Source: Shewanella gelidimarina
Lineage (GTDB): Bacteria > Pseudomonadota > Gammaproteobacteria > Enterobacterales > Shewanellaceae
NCBI RefSeq assembly: GCF_023283945.1
Contig: NZ_JAKIKW010000004.1
Location: 1 to 64,000 of the forward strand
DNA: 64,000 nucleotides
Direction: 5' to 3'
Each line of letters opens with the position of its first letter. The stretch's first letter is position 1. The notes under the pieces are model-generated. The model saw only the letters and a list, made by a program, of their open reading frames with translations. It did no database searches and was not told the DNA's origin. The position numbers and the translations under genes were made by a program. Positions 16,800-26,766 of this stretch are shown piece after piece.

Positions 16800-16814
16800 T
16801 TAAAGGGGTTTAAG

Positions 16815-19208
16815 ATGGCACGTTGTCACTTACATAAATTTGGTGGCTCCAGTTTAGCTGACGCAGACTGTTATCGTCGCGTTGCACATATTCTCCTGAC
16901 TCATGGTCACAGTGACGATCTTGTCGTGGTTTCAGCGGCAGGAAAAAGCACTAACTTTCTGTATCGATTACTTGAACTGAGCACGACTCAGCAGTTATGG
17001 CAGGAAGAGCTACAAATACTCATTAGTTTTCAACAAAAGCTGATCGAACAGTTATTGTCGAATGAGCAAGCTCGTTCGCTTAGAGAGCGGCTATCAAACG
17101 ATAAAGCGCAACTGATCAGCTTGTTGTCTATAGAATCTATCAACGATTATCAAAGTAACCAAGTGGTGAGTTTTGGTGAGCGCTGGTCATCCCGTTTACT
17201 GGCGGCGTTATTACGAGAGTCTGGTGTGGCTGCATCTGATGTTGATGCGCGTACCTTGCTGATTGCTGATGAAGGGGCGGTGCCGCAGATCCGCTTGCAA
17301 GACTCGCGTCAAAGGGTGCAAACACTCATTGCAGCTCATCCAAATGAACGACTCATTATCACTGGCTTTATCTGTGCCAATGACAAGGGCGATACCTTGT
17401 TATTAGGCCGTAATGGCTCTGACTTTAGTGCCACGCTAATCGCCAGCTTGGCGGATATTGAACGGGTCACTATTTGGACCGATGTTGAGGGTGTATTTAA
17501 CGCCGATCCGAACAAGATTAATGATGCCAAGCTATTGAGCAGTCTATCGTTAGACGAGGCTAATCGTCTGGCTCACTTAGGTTCGCCTGTACTGCACAAT
17601 CGCACACTGCAACCCTTGTTTGATACTGAAGTGAGTCTTGCTGTTCGCTCAAGTTATGCATCACATACAGACTTTACGCTGATAGCGCCTAAAAGCTCGT
17701 CAGCCAGTGCGCCTGTGGTGACCAACCTAAACCGGGTATCACTGTTTAACATTCAGTTGAATGGGGCTTTATCTGCGTTGTTAAGTTTGCTAACTGGTTC
17801 AGGGCTTTATCCGCTAGCGCATTGGTCGCTTGCGAAAAAGCGGGTTGAATTAACCGTTACCCTTGAGAATCAGAAGCAAGTACAAGCGTTACTCGATGCT
17901 AATAACGAAGCGCTCGGCATTACTGATGTTCAAATTAGAGATGATTTCGGTCTGGTCGCGTTAGTGAGTGCTGACGCGGATCTTTATCGTCGTGGCTTTG
18001 CTCGATTACTCAGCCGTAATGCTCGCCCGCTGTTTAATGACGGCATGAGCTTGGTGACATTAGTTCCGCAATCGCAGGTAAACTTATTGACTCAAAAAGT
18101 GCATCGTCGATGTGCTGGCCCGCGTAAACGCATTGGCGTATTGCTCTTGGGTGTCGGCAATATTGGTGAAGCTTGGATAGAGCTATTTAACGGCGCGCGA
18201 GCAGCCTTGAATAAAGAGATTGAGGCCAGTGTTGAGCTTGTAGGGCTGGTTAGCTCCCGAAAAGCATTGATTAGCGATACGGGCATTGCACTGGATTCTT
18301 GGAAAACAGTATTTGAGCAAGATGCTACACCTTGGCAGTACAGTCACTTATTTGATGAGTTACAAGCACTTGAGTGTGATGAAGTTATCGCGCTTGATAT
18401 TAGTGCCAGCGCTGATCTAACACTGCAATACCCGGAGTTTTTTGCCCGCGGTATTCATGTTGTCAGTGCCAACAAACTTGCGGGTTCAGGGCCACTGCCT
18501 TTTTATCGCGAACTGAAGCTACAACTGGGTAATCGCCGATTGTTTTGGCGTTATAACGCCAGCTGTGGGGCCGGACTTCCAATACAACATGCCATTAATG
18601 ACCTGCACAACAGCGGTGACAGTATAGAAGCGGTAGGCGGCATATTTTCAGGTACCTTATGTTGGTTATTTGAAAACTATGATGCCGTTAAACCCTTCTC
18701 TGAGCTGGTGGTTGAAGCGCGAGGATTAGGGATCACAGAGCCCGATCCTCGTGATGATTTATCGGGCCGTGATATGCAGCGTAAATTGCTCATTTTGGCT
18801 CGTGAAATTGGCTTAGAAATCGAGCTTGAAGATATTGAGCTTAAGTCATTGGTGCCTAAACATCTTGCCGAGCTACCGTTAGCACAATTCTTGTCGCGTA
18901 TTGATGAGCTTGATGACGATATGCTGCAGCAGTATTTAGCTGCGGTTGAGCAGGATAAAGTGCTTCGATATGTCGCCGCGTTAGATAGAGTTGATGGTAA
19001 ATTAAAGGCCGAAGTGAGTCTGCAATGGGTTGATAATAGTCATCCGTATGCCAACTTAACGCCGGGCGATAACGTGTTTGTTATTCGCAGCCAGTTCTAC
19101 CAAGACAATCCACTCATTATTCGTGGGCCTGGAGCCGGAAGGCAGGTGACTGCAGCAGCGGTGCAATCTGACTTAGCGCATATTTGCCGAGACTTACTGC
19201 AGGAGTAG
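16815..19208 (+). CDS. metL: Bifunctional aspartokinase II / homoserine dehydrogenase II
   Basis: A 797-aa fusion enzyme catalysing the first and third steps from aspartate to homoserine. The N-terminal kinase domain starts with HKFGGSSLAD (KFGGS nucleotide/phosphate motif), followed at about 200-240 by LLLGRNGSDFSATL and TDVEGVFNADP. A degenerate ACT-like middle lies at about 300-420. The C-terminal homoserine dehydrogenase begins with the Rossmann motif LLLGVGNIGEAW (about 442-453) and has the SANKLAGSGPLPFY segment and EPDPRDDLSGRDMQRKLLIL. Length and order match metL better than thrA; the weak regulatory region fits the methionine-specific, MetJ-controlled isozyme. Pieces of its 3' end recur downstream (19234-19378). 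Confidence 0.95.
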   Translation: MARCHLHKFGGSSLADADCYRRVAHILLTHGHSDDLVVVSAAGKSTNFLYRLLELSTTQQLWQEELQILISFQQKLIEQLLSNEQARSLRERLSNDKAQLISLLSIESINDYQSNQVVSFGERWSSRLLAALLRESGVAASDVDARTLLIADEGAVPQIRLQDSRQRVQTLIAAHPNERLIITGFICANDKGDTLLLGRNGSDFSATLIASLADIERVTIWTDVEGVFNADPNKINDAKLLSSLSLDEANRLAHLGSPVLHNRTLQPLFDTEVSLAVRSSYASHTDFTLIAPKSSSASAPVVTNLNRVSLFNIQLNGALSALLSLLTGSGLYPLAHWSLAKKRVELTVTLENQKQVQALLDANNEALGITDVQIRDDFGLVALVSADADLYRRGFARLLSRNARPLFNDGMSLVTLVPQSQVNLLTQKVHRRCAGPRKRIGVLLLGVGNIGEAWIELFNGARAALNKEIEASVELVGLVSSRKALISDTGIALDSWKTVFEQDATPWQYSHLFDELQALECDEVIALDISASADLTLQYPEFFARGIHVVSANKLAGSGPLPFYRELKLQLGNRRLFWRYNASCGAGLPIQHAINDLHNSGDSIEAVGGIFSGTLCWLFENYDAVKPFSELVVEARGLGITEPDPRDDLSGRDMQRKLLILAREIGLEIELEDIELKSLVPKHLAELPLAQFLSRIDELDDDMLQQYLAAVEQDKVLRYVAALDRVDGKLKAEVSLQWVDNSHPYANLTPGDNVFVIRSQFYQDNPLIIRGPGAGRQVTAAAVQSDLAHICRDLLQE

Positions 19209-19378
19209 TTAGAGCAAGCTGATTTATATCGATATATTTGCCGAGACTTACTGCAGGAGTAGTGCTGCAAGGCTGATTAAAGTGAACCAATAATAAATGC
19301 ATGTCAGTTACACTGGGATGCATTTTTTGATTTTAAGGATTAGGCATTTGATATATCAGTCGAGACTTACTGCAATAG
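19180..19378 (+). repeat. Three copies of the metL 3' end
   Basis: The last 30 bases around the metL stop (19180-19209) recur exactly at 19234-19263. A shorter, diverged copy follows at about 19350-19378; it keeps the word CGAGACTTACTGCA (19361-19374) but then reads TAG one codon earlier, so it would encode a metL end one residue shorter. Each copy is followed at a similar distance by a GCTGATT(TA/AAAG) word. These look like tails left by partial recombination or tandem duplication at the gene end. No other coding function is visible in this stretch. Confidence 0.85.
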
Positions 19379-19518
19379 CCGTTTGATCAAGCTGATTAAA
19401 GTAAGCTAACTTTGATTTTAAGACCGATGTACTCGATTTACATCGGTAGCTTTAGTAGCTGAATTTAAGGGGTATTTTATTATCCTAAGAAAAAAACTCA
19501 CTTGCCTGCTTTTTACAC

Positions 19519-19572
19519 TTGACTTCAATCTCAGTTTCTCTAGTATATGGACATATAGACGTCCAAACGTCT
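19519..19572 (+). promoter_or_regulatory. metF promoter with MetJ boxes
   Basis: Tandem met boxes GGACATAT, AGACGTCC and AAACGTCT fill 19549-19572, 46 bases before the metF ATG. A TTGACT -35 element (19519-19524) with a TAGTAT/TATATG -10 element near 19541-19549 sits just upstream and overlaps the first box. MetJ repression of metF is the usual arrangement in gamma-proteobacteria. Confidence 0.85.
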
Positions 19573-19594
19573 ATATTGAAAATAGTTAGACTAA

Positions 19595-20509
<915 letters not shown>

Positions 20510-20523
20510 CAAACCCGTTGTAG

Positions 20524-20666
<143 letters not shown>

Positions 20667-20691
20667 CCAATCCTCTTTAGTCAGCGAGAAA

Positions 20692-20728
20692 AAACCAATA
20701 ACTTACTTGTTAGGCTATTGGTTTTTTT
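20692..20728 (+). terminator. Intrinsic terminator after the metF locus
   Basis: A 9-bp stem AAACCAATA (20692-20700) with TATTGGTTT (20716-20724), followed by a run of T. It lies after the remnant metF tail, in the place expected for the original metF terminator. Confidence 0.85.
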
Positions 20729-21018
20729 GTTTTTAACGGCACTCGTTTGGAGATTAACCACTAGTCTAATTAATTTATGCTTTGTGGATATAGCTTGGTG
20801 AATACAGTCTTTCTAGATGACCTTCTGGCTGTATGTTGTAGCTCCTAAAAGGCTAAAAGTAAGTATTGCTGACTTCTTATTAAGGGGGTTATGAACAACA
20901 TTAATTTCTCGTAACGTGACTTCATATTTTGGTTAGATCTGTTCGTTGTATTTGATAAATGAGCAATTACTTCTCAGAAGCGCTATTGTTAAAACCATCA
21001 ACTGATGGAGATATAAAA

Positions 21019-21612
21019 ATGAAACGTGGACTGATAGCGTGTGCTTTATTGGTGCTAAGTGCATCTTCTTATGCGGCGATGCCGCCTTCGGCTGCACTGT
21101 GTGGCAGTTGTCATGGCTCTCAAGGGCAAGGTGTAGACCCTCTTGGCCCAAGATTAGCGGGGCTGTCTTCTGATTATATCGCCAAGCAGATCAAACTATT
21201 TCAGACCGGTAAAAGACAGAATGCGACCATGCAGCCTATGTCAATGACCCTCCAGGGGGATGCTGTTTATGCTGTTGCTGACTACTTTTCATCATTCGAC
21301 GTGCCTATCGTCACGCCTCATCTACGGGGTGAAAAAGCGGTATATGAGGATCCAACTGAGCAGCTAGTCTATCAAGGTGATTGGCAACGAGTGATCCCAG
21401 CTTGTGTTACCTGCCATGGACCTTCAGGGCTTGGTGTGGGTGAATTCCCTCGGCTTGCGGGTCAGCAAGCATCCTACATTAAGAACCAGTTGATGGCGTG
21501 GCAGAAAGATACCCGCAGTGGCGATCAAGATGGTGTGATGGGGGCTATTGCTGACAAACTTACAAGTGCCGAAATTGATGCATTATCGAAGTATTTCGCA
21601 GAATTAAAATAA
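21019..21612 (+). CDS. tsdB: Diheme cytochrome c4-type protein, probable TsdB
   Basis: A 197-aa periplasmic cytochrome made of two similar monoheme domains. The ATG at 21019, after GGAGAT, is chosen because it directly begins a signal peptide (MKRGLIACALLVLSASSYAA). Haem motifs are CGSCH (residues 28-32) and CVTCH (129-133). Candidate Met ligands lie in the MQPMSM segment (71-76) of domain 1. The two-domain plan is that of cytochrome c4. The next gene, 10 bases on, encodes a TsdA-like enzyme, so this is most likely TsdB, the electron partner of thiosulfate dehydrogenase. A general c4 role in donating to an oxidase is also possible. Confidence 0.85.
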   Translation: MKRGLIACALLVLSASSYAAMPPSAALCGSCHGSQGQGVDPLGPRLAGLSSDYIAKQIKLFQTGKRQNATMQPMSMTLQGDAVYAVADYFSSFDVPIVTPHLRGEKAVYEDPTEQLVYQGDWQRVIPACVTCHGPSGLGVGEFPRLAGQQASYIKNQLMAWQKDTRSGDQDGVMGAIADKLTSAEIDALSKYFAELK

Positions 21613-21622
21613 GGGGTTAACC

Positions 21623-22681
21623 ATGAAAGTATCTCATTTAAGTTGGCTCATTATTAGCCTTAGTCCTAGCTTACTCGTACAAGCGGAAGAACTGCCGGAT
21701 AAACAGACTGAGCTTGTTGCTAAGGTCAAGCAAGTTGGCCAAGCCTATTTAGTCCCTAGAGATTTAAGCTCGATTCCCCAAGGTGAATTTGGCGATAAAG
21801 TTCGCTTAGGTTATCAGTTATTTGTTAATTCACAGCAGATGCGAGACAGCTATGTCGGTAATAATCTCAACTGTTCGAATTGCCATATGGATGCGGGGCG
21901 TCATGCCAATGCCGCTCCACTATGGGCTGCATACTTTGCCTATCCAGCCTATCGCAAGAAAAACGATAAAGTGAATAGCTATGAAGAGCGTCTTCAAGGG
22001 TGTTTCACTTACTCAATGAATGGCACACCGCCAGCGTCAGGCAGCAAAGAGCTGGTCGCGCTCTCGGCTTATTCTTACTGGCTCGGCATGAGTGGTTTAA
22101 TGGATCAAGCTGGGATCACGACAGCAGTCGCTGAATTATCTGATAGTGACCTCATTAAAGGGGGTAAGCGCGAAGATATGCTACTACCTGAAGCCGTAAA
22201 AACTGCAATGACTCAGCCTGAGCGTGCTGCACTGCCAGGAAAGGGATTCCCTAAAATTGCTGCACCTAAGTTGGCGTACTCACCTAAGCGCGGCAGTGAG
22301 GTTTATCAGGCTCACTGTCAGTCTTGTCATGGCGCTGATGGTCAAGGTTATGAGAGTGCAGGGGTTTACTCATTACCACCACTTTGGGGGCCACAGAGCT
22401 TCAATTGGGGCGCGGGTATGCATAGGGTTAATACCGCGGCTTACTTTATTTATGAAAACATGCCATTTAGCAAAAGTGTTCAGTTGAGTAATCAACAAGC
22501 CTGGGACGTTGCGGCATATATTAATGCACAAGAGCGCCCACAAGACCCAAGGTTTACGGGTGATATAAAGCAACTGAAAGACAAGTATCATAAGCACCAG
22601 GGCTACTATGGCGTCAGTGTTGACGGTAAACCTGAACTTGGTAGCAAAGCTTATGGGAACAATCCTAAACGCAGTGATTAA
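21623..22681 (+). CDS. tsdA: Thiosulfate dehydrogenase (tetrathionate-forming), TsdA family
   Basis: A 352-aa periplasmic diheme enzyme with a signal peptide (cleavage near VQA-EE). Haem motifs are CSNCH (84-88) and CQSCH (232-236). Between them is GCFTYSMNG (126-134), matching the segment that in TsdA proteins supplies the unusual Cys axial ligand to haem 1 (Cys127 here). A Met in YENMPFSKS may ligate haem 2. TsdA joins two thiosulfates to tetrathionate, and in some bacteria runs in the reducing direction. The partner cytochrome lies immediately upstream and a terminator follows. The C-terminal tail beyond about residue 320 (Lys/Tyr/Gly-rich) looks extra. The preferred direction of the reaction cannot be read from sequence. 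Confidence 0.88.
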   Translation: MKVSHLSWLIISLSPSLLVQAEELPDKQTELVAKVKQVGQAYLVPRDLSSIPQGEFGDKVRLGYQLFVNSQQMRDSYVGNNLNCSNCHMDAGRHANAAPLWAAYFAYPAYRKKNDKVNSYEERLQGCFTYSMNGTPPASGSKELVALSAYSYWLGMSGLMDQAGITTAVAELSDSDLIKGGKREDMLLPEAVKTAMTQPERAALPGKGFPKIAAPKLAYSPKRGSEVYQAHCQSCHGADGQGYESAGVYSLPPLWGPQSFNWGAGMHRVNTAAYFIYENMPFSKSVQLSNQQAWDVAAYINAQERPQDPRFTGDIKQLKDKYHKHQGYYGVSVDGKPELGSKAYGNNPKRSD

Positions 22682-22740
22682 TGGCTATATTGGTGGTTAG
22701 ATCTCTAAGCTTAAGTTGGGATTTATTTTGCTTAGAAATG

Positions 22741-22765
22741 GGGTTCGTTAACGCGAACCCTTTTT
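22741..22765 (+). terminator. Intrinsic terminator after tsdA
   Basis: A 7-bp stem GGGTTCG (22741-22747) with CGAACCC (22754-22760), followed by TTTTT. Confidence 0.9.
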
Positions 22766-22800
22766 GTTACATTAACGGCCAGCAAAGATAAGGAACAACG

Positions 22801-23178
22801 ATGAAACAGACACATACAGCCAGTTGTCATTGTGGTGCGGTTAAATTGGCGCTTAACCTGCCCGATGGCATTATTGATTTGCGGCGCTGTGACTGCTCTA
22901 TGTGCAGGCGTCGTGGCACCATCGTCACTTCTGCTGAGCTTGATGGGATTATGGTCGTTGCGGGTAAGGATAAACTCGCGCTGTATCAATTCAATACAGG
23001 TACCGCTAAACACTATTTTTGTAGCGTTTGCGGAATATATACCCACCATCAACGGCGCTCAAATCCAAACCAGTTTGGTGTTAATGTGGGTTGTATTGAG
23101 GGCGTTAACCCCTACGAGTTAACGGGTGTGACTCTTTGTGACGGGGTAAATCATCCCTCAGATCGATTAGTCAAATAA
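22801..23178 (+). CDS. GFA-family (glutathione-dependent formaldehyde-activating-like) zinc protein
   Basis: A 125-aa protein with the zinc-ligand pattern of the GFA/CENP-V family: CHCG (residues 9-12), CDCSMC (30-35) and CSVCG near 74-78. Members fold as small beta proteins binding two zinc ions, and most have unknown substrates; the founding member makes S-hydroxymethylglutathione from formaldehyde and glutathione. No formaldehyde pathway genes are nearby, so that specific activity is not supported. An AAGGAA site precedes the ATG. The next small Cys-rich gene starts 14 bases downstream and is probably cotranscribed. Confidence 0.88.
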   Translation: MKQTHTASCHCGAVKLALNLPDGIIDLRRCDCSMCRRRGTIVTSAELDGIMVVAGKDKLALYQFNTGTAKHYFCSVCGIYTHHQRRSNPNQFGVNVGCIEGVNPYELTGVTLCDGVNHPSDRLVK

Positions 23179-23192
23179 GCGGACAATATATT

Positions 23193-23438
23193 ATGACGAC
23201 AGATCCTTCCATTTGCCCACTATGTCAGTCCCAAAATCGATGTTCAGTATTGCAGGGTAAGAGCATTGAACAATGTTGGTGTCGTTCGCAAGCATTTCCA
23301 TCTAAGGTTGTCCTTGAGCTTGCGGTAAGTACAGAACGAGTTAATCCTCTATTAGAGTCTAAATCCTGCCTCTGCCAGGCATGTATAAAGGCATTGAAGC
23401 AGCAAGAAGATACTCAACAGTACAAAAGAATCGATTAA
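23193..23438 (+). CDS. Cysteine-rich CWC family small protein
   Basis: An 81-aa cytoplasmic protein with eight Cys. Pairs CPLC (residues 8-11), C17, CWC (28-30), C59 and CQAC (61-64) fit the Cys-rich CWC family, a small zinc-ribbon-like group of unknown function found in gamma-proteobacteria. It follows the GFA gene in the same direction and ends at a strong terminator. No catalytic residues can be named. Confidence 0.8.
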   Translation: MTTDPSICPLCQSQNRCSVLQGKSIEQCWCRSQAFPSKVVLELAVSTERVNPLLESKSCLCQACIKALKQQEDTQQYKRID

Positions 23439-23513
23439 GAGGGCTTACAGGTATAACGCTCTATGCGTAGCCACGACGGTTAATTTACTGAGACTTGATA
23501 GTAATTTGAAAAC

Positions 23514-23540
23514 AAAAAAGGAGCCATAGGCTCCTTTTTT
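23514..23540. terminator. Bidirectional intrinsic terminator
   Basis: A 12-bp perfect stem AAAAAAGGAGCC / GGCTCCTTTTTT around a 3-base loop. It serves the small Cys-rich gene on the plus strand and deaD on the minus strand. Confidence 0.93.
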
Positions 23541-23642
23541 ATGTCAATTTTCCACGGATGGATAAAATTGATTTTATGTTTGCAACATCTAGGTCAGTTT
23601 CTAATAAGTAGAAACTGACATTATTCTGTTACCTTTGCGAAA

Positions 23643-25517
23643 TTACTCGCCAGCTGGACCTTTACGGTGCGGCTTTTTGTCACCAGAAGGACGACGGTCG
23701 CCAGCGCCAGTACTTGCACCAGCACCTGCAGGTTTACGAGGACGACGTGCTGGACGGCTATCGCCACCACCTGCAGTGTTATCGAATGTTTCACCCGCAG
23801 CTTCGCGAATATTCAATGGACGGCCACATACACGTACTTTTCTAAGATGATCAAGTACGTCTTTTGGCATTCCGTCTGGAAGGTCTATCGCAGTGACATG
23901 ATCAAACAATTGGATTTGACCAATGTAACGGCTGTCGATGTTTGCTTCGTTCGCAACAGCACCCACAATGTTACCAACGCCAACGCCATTCTCACGACCT
24001 ACGTCAATGATATAGCGGCACATCTTAACATCTGGGTTGTCCTTCAATGAATCAGCTAGACCGATACTAGACGGTGTAGGGCGAGATTCACGACGTGGAC
24101 GATCTGGACGGTCACTACGTTCACGAGGAGCGCGGTCACTACGATCATTGCGGTCACGAGTGTTACGCTCATCACGGCTATCACGCTGACGTTCGTTAAT
24201 TGATGGCAATTGTAGAGGACGATCTTTCTGAACTTGCTGTAGCAATGCTGCTGCAAGTAAATCAGTATCAACTTCTAGCTCTTGACATAATTTAGCGACT
24301 GCACCTTTCATGAAGTCTAAAGAGTCTTTAGCGATCAGTTCAGAAATTTGCTCACCTAAGCGAGAAAGACGACGCTCGGTCACTGTCTCAGGGCTAGGTA
24401 CGTCCATTGGTGAGATGCGGCTATTAGTTGCACGTTCGATAGTGCGCAACATACGCATTTCTCTGTGTGTAACGAAAAGAATCGCCATACCTGTACGACC
24501 AGCACGACCAGTACGGCCGATACGGTGAACGTAAGCTTCAGTATCATATGGGATATCGTAGTTTACTACGTGTCCAATACGCTCAACGTCAAGACCACGA
24601 GCTGCAACATCGGTTGCAATAATAATGTCTAGCTTGCCACGTTTAAGCTGATCAACTGCACGTTCACGTGCTTGTTGATTCATATCACCATGTAGTGGCG
24701 ATGAAGCATAACCGCGGGCTTCTAACTTTTCAGCTAGTTCAACACAACTGTTACGAGTACGAACGAAGATGATAATACCTTCAGTCTTCTCAACTTCTAG
24801 AACACGTACTAACGCTTCTAGTTTGTTGTGTTGTGATACTTGTACAAAACGCTGTTCAATTGTTTCAACAGTAGTTGTTGTTGTCGCAATCTTAACGTGT
24901 ACAGGTTCAGTTAAATATTTGCCCGCAACACGCTTAATTTGCTCAGGCATAGTGGCTGAGAATAATGCGAGTTGACGTTGCTTAGGTGTGTGCTCAAGGA
25001 TCCATTCGATATCATCGATGAAGCCCATTTTTAGCATTTCATCGGCTTCATCAAGCACCATCGCTTTAAGCGAGTCTAGCTTAAGAGTACCACGACGCAT
25101 GTGGTCCATAACGCGACCTGGAGTACCCACAATAATTTGTGGTCCACGACGTAATGCCGTTAATTGCTGTTGCATGCTTTGTCCGCCGTAAATAGGCAGA
25201 ACGTGCAAACCTTGGATAAATTTTGCATAACTTGCAAAAGCTTCAGCAACTTGCACTGCAAGTTCACGTGTTGGTGCAAGTACCAAAATTTGTGGAGAAT
25301 TAGTCTTTGGGTCAATGCGGTTCAGTAGAGGTAGTGCAAATGCACCTGTTTTACCTGTACCTGTTTGTGCTTGACCTAAAATATCTTTTCCGGCCATGAG
25401 AGGATCGATACTCGCGGCTTGGATTGGCGTTGGTTTTTCATAACCGAGCTCGTCAAGAGCACGCAACAAAGGCTCGGAAAGACCGAGTTCGCGGAAAGTT
25501 TTTTCATTGGATGACAT
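23643..25517 (-). CDS. deaD: ATP-dependent RNA helicase DeaD (CsdA)
   Basis: A 624-aa DEAD-box helicase that remodels RNA in ribosome assembly and mRNA decay, particularly in the cold. Motifs in order: Q motif (FRELGLSEPLL, KPTPIQ), Walker A AQTGTGKT (50-57), PTRELA (82-87), TPGR (132-135), DEAD (156-159), SAT, and the C-terminal RecA domain ending in HRIGRTGRAGR. The tail has an Arg/Asp-rich stretch (about 460-500), a DbpA-type RNA-binding domain (about 505-585, with the GRENGVGVGNIVGAVANEA segment) and a basic Gly/Ala/Lys end. The length (E. coli 629) and this domain favour DeaD over RhlB, RhlE or SrmB. It has its own promoter and terminator. Confidence 0.97.
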   Translation of the reverse strand: MSSNEKTFRELGLSEPLLRALDELGYEKPTPIQAASIDPLMAGKDILGQAQTGTGKTGAFALPLLNRIDPKTNSPQILVLAPTRELAVQVAEAFASYAKFIQGLHVLPIYGGQSMQQQLTALRRGPQIIVGTPGRVMDHMRRGTLKLDSLKAMVLDEADEMLKMGFIDDIEWILEHTPKQRQLALFSATMPEQIKRVAGKYLTEPVHVKIATTTTTVETIEQRFVQVSQHNKLEALVRVLEVEKTEGIIIFVRTRNSCVELAEKLEARGYASSPLHGDMNQQARERAVDQLKRGKLDIIIATDVAARGLDVERIGHVVNYDIPYDTEAYVHRIGRTGRAGRTGMAILFVTHREMRMLRTIERATNSRISPMDVPSPETVTERRLSRLGEQISELIAKDSLDFMKGAVAKLCQELEVDTDLLAAALLQQVQKDRPLQLPSINERQRDSRDERNTRDRNDRSDRAPRERSDRPDRPRRESRPTPSSIGLADSLKDNPDVKMCRYIIDVGRENGVGVGNIVGAVANEANIDSRYIGQIQLFDHVTAIDLPDGMPKDVLDHLRKVRVCGRPLNIREAAGETFDNTAGGGDSRPARRPRKPAGAGASTGAGDRRPSGDKKPHRKGPAGE

Positions 25518-25606
25518 GGGTTGTAGCCTTGTGGAATAGCGAGCGCAATATTTACGCCTGGGTTTTTATAGACAGAAAATCAACCCCGTGTCGACTTCCC
25601 GCACCG

Positions 25607-25638
25607 AAACATTTATCAGTAAGCCGATTATTATAGCA
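25607..25638 (-). promoter_or_regulatory. Probable deaD promoter (extended -10)
   Basis: On the minus strand TGC-TATAAT (25630-25638) forms an extended -10 element. The -35 is poor, which an extended -10 can compensate for. It would give a leader of about 105 bases before the deaD ATG. Long leaders are known for cold-induced deaD/csdA mRNA. Confidence 0.5.
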
Positions 25639-25745
25639 GGGTGCAATTGGTATTACCATTTTATGCTGCTATTTTTATTGATTACTAAGCAATTTGTAGG
25701 CCAATTAGTGGTTTAACTAGGCATGAAAATCAATAATCATCGTTT

Positions 25746-26702
25746 CTAAGGGCTATTTTGGAGAAGTAAACTGTCAATAATCAGTAGTTGGTAAGCAGAT
25801 TCAGCTACAGCAGCAACAAAACTAATATCTATTTTATCCGCTGTATCACTCGGTTGATGGTAATCCTTATGCGTGGGTACCCCAAAGTAAAGCCAAGGGA
25901 TGTTTGCTTTATGCAAAGGGTAATGATCAGATGCCCTTAAAAAATCAACACTGATAACACTGCCATCAAATGATCTCGGATGTCTGGTTTTAACGCAAAG
26001 TTGGTTTGACTGCGTTATAGATTGTTGCATGAGTTCAAATGAATCAAAGCGCCTTGCCCCTTCAATATAGATAGCATAACGTCTATCGGGGCGTCCTATC
26101 ATGTCTAAATTAATGGCAAGTTCTATTTGGGATATTTGGGGTTGGGTATTAACTTCTGCAAACTTATCAACTAGCGCGTAGGCGCCGTATAAGCCTGGCT
26201 CTTCTGCATCCGTGGCGACGAAGAGTAGATTGATATCACTTGCTTGAGTGACCGCGTGCTGAGCTAATTGCAGTAAACCTGATACTCCGGAGGCGTTATC
26301 ATCGGCACCGTGATAAATTCGCGATCCTTTGCTGCCCAGGTGGTCGTAATGCGCCAACACAATTCGCCATTGGTTTGTTGGTGTTTGCGCTAATACTACT
26401 CCAGCAATATTAATCCCAATTTTGTCAGAAAAAGAGGCTGAGTAACTAAAGGGATGCTGGTAGTCGCCTTGCCATGGTGTAAGGCCAATCTGTTGAAAGC
26501 GATCAATGAGATAGCGCCTTGTTAAGGCTGCACCCTCTGACCCCGTATCTCGTCCTGCAAAATCATTTGAGGCCAGTTGTGTTATATCGGCGCTGATTTG
26601 AGTATGGTCAGCCCAACGAGATTGTGGATGCTTATTGCAGTGAGGGACACTGGTGCAAGCAATAAGAGTCGAGCAAACAATCGCCGCTAATAAACACCGC
26701 AT
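25746..26702 (-). CDS. M28-family zinc peptidase lipoprotein
   Basis: A 318-aa protein with a lipoprotein signal (LIAC, lipidated Cys at about residue 16). The body is an M28 aminopeptidase: metal ligands are visible in LAHYDHLG (His), HGADDNASG (bridging Asp), TDAEEPGLYG (catalytic Glu-Glu), NLDMIGR (Asp) and KDYHQPSDT (His). Such enzymes remove N-terminal residues from peptides; an anchored periplasmic or outer-membrane location is likely. Lol sorting cannot be judged firmly: the residue after Cys is Thr, not Asp, which favours the outer membrane. It follows a small membrane protein gene and uvrA on the same strand. Confidence 0.92.
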   Translation of the reverse strand: MRCLLAAIVCSTLIACTSVPHCNKHPQSRWADHTQISADITQLASNDFAGRDTGSEGAALTRRYLIDRFQQIGLTPWQGDYQHPFSYSASFSDKIGINIAGVVLAQTPTNQWRIVLAHYDHLGSKGSRIYHGADDNASGVSGLLQLAQHAVTQASDINLLFVATDAEEPGLYGAYALVDKFAEVNTQPQISQIELAINLDMIGRPDRRYAIYIEGARRFDSFELMQQSITQSNQLCVKTRHPRSFDGSVISVDFLRASDHYPLHKANIPWLYFGVPTHKDYHQPSDTADKIDISFVAAVAESAYQLLIIDSLLLQNSP

Positions 26703-26766
26703 GCAATTTCCCTATGCCAGTCAATATAAACATTACCTTGCCGTTTACCCTACATATATCGCTTTG

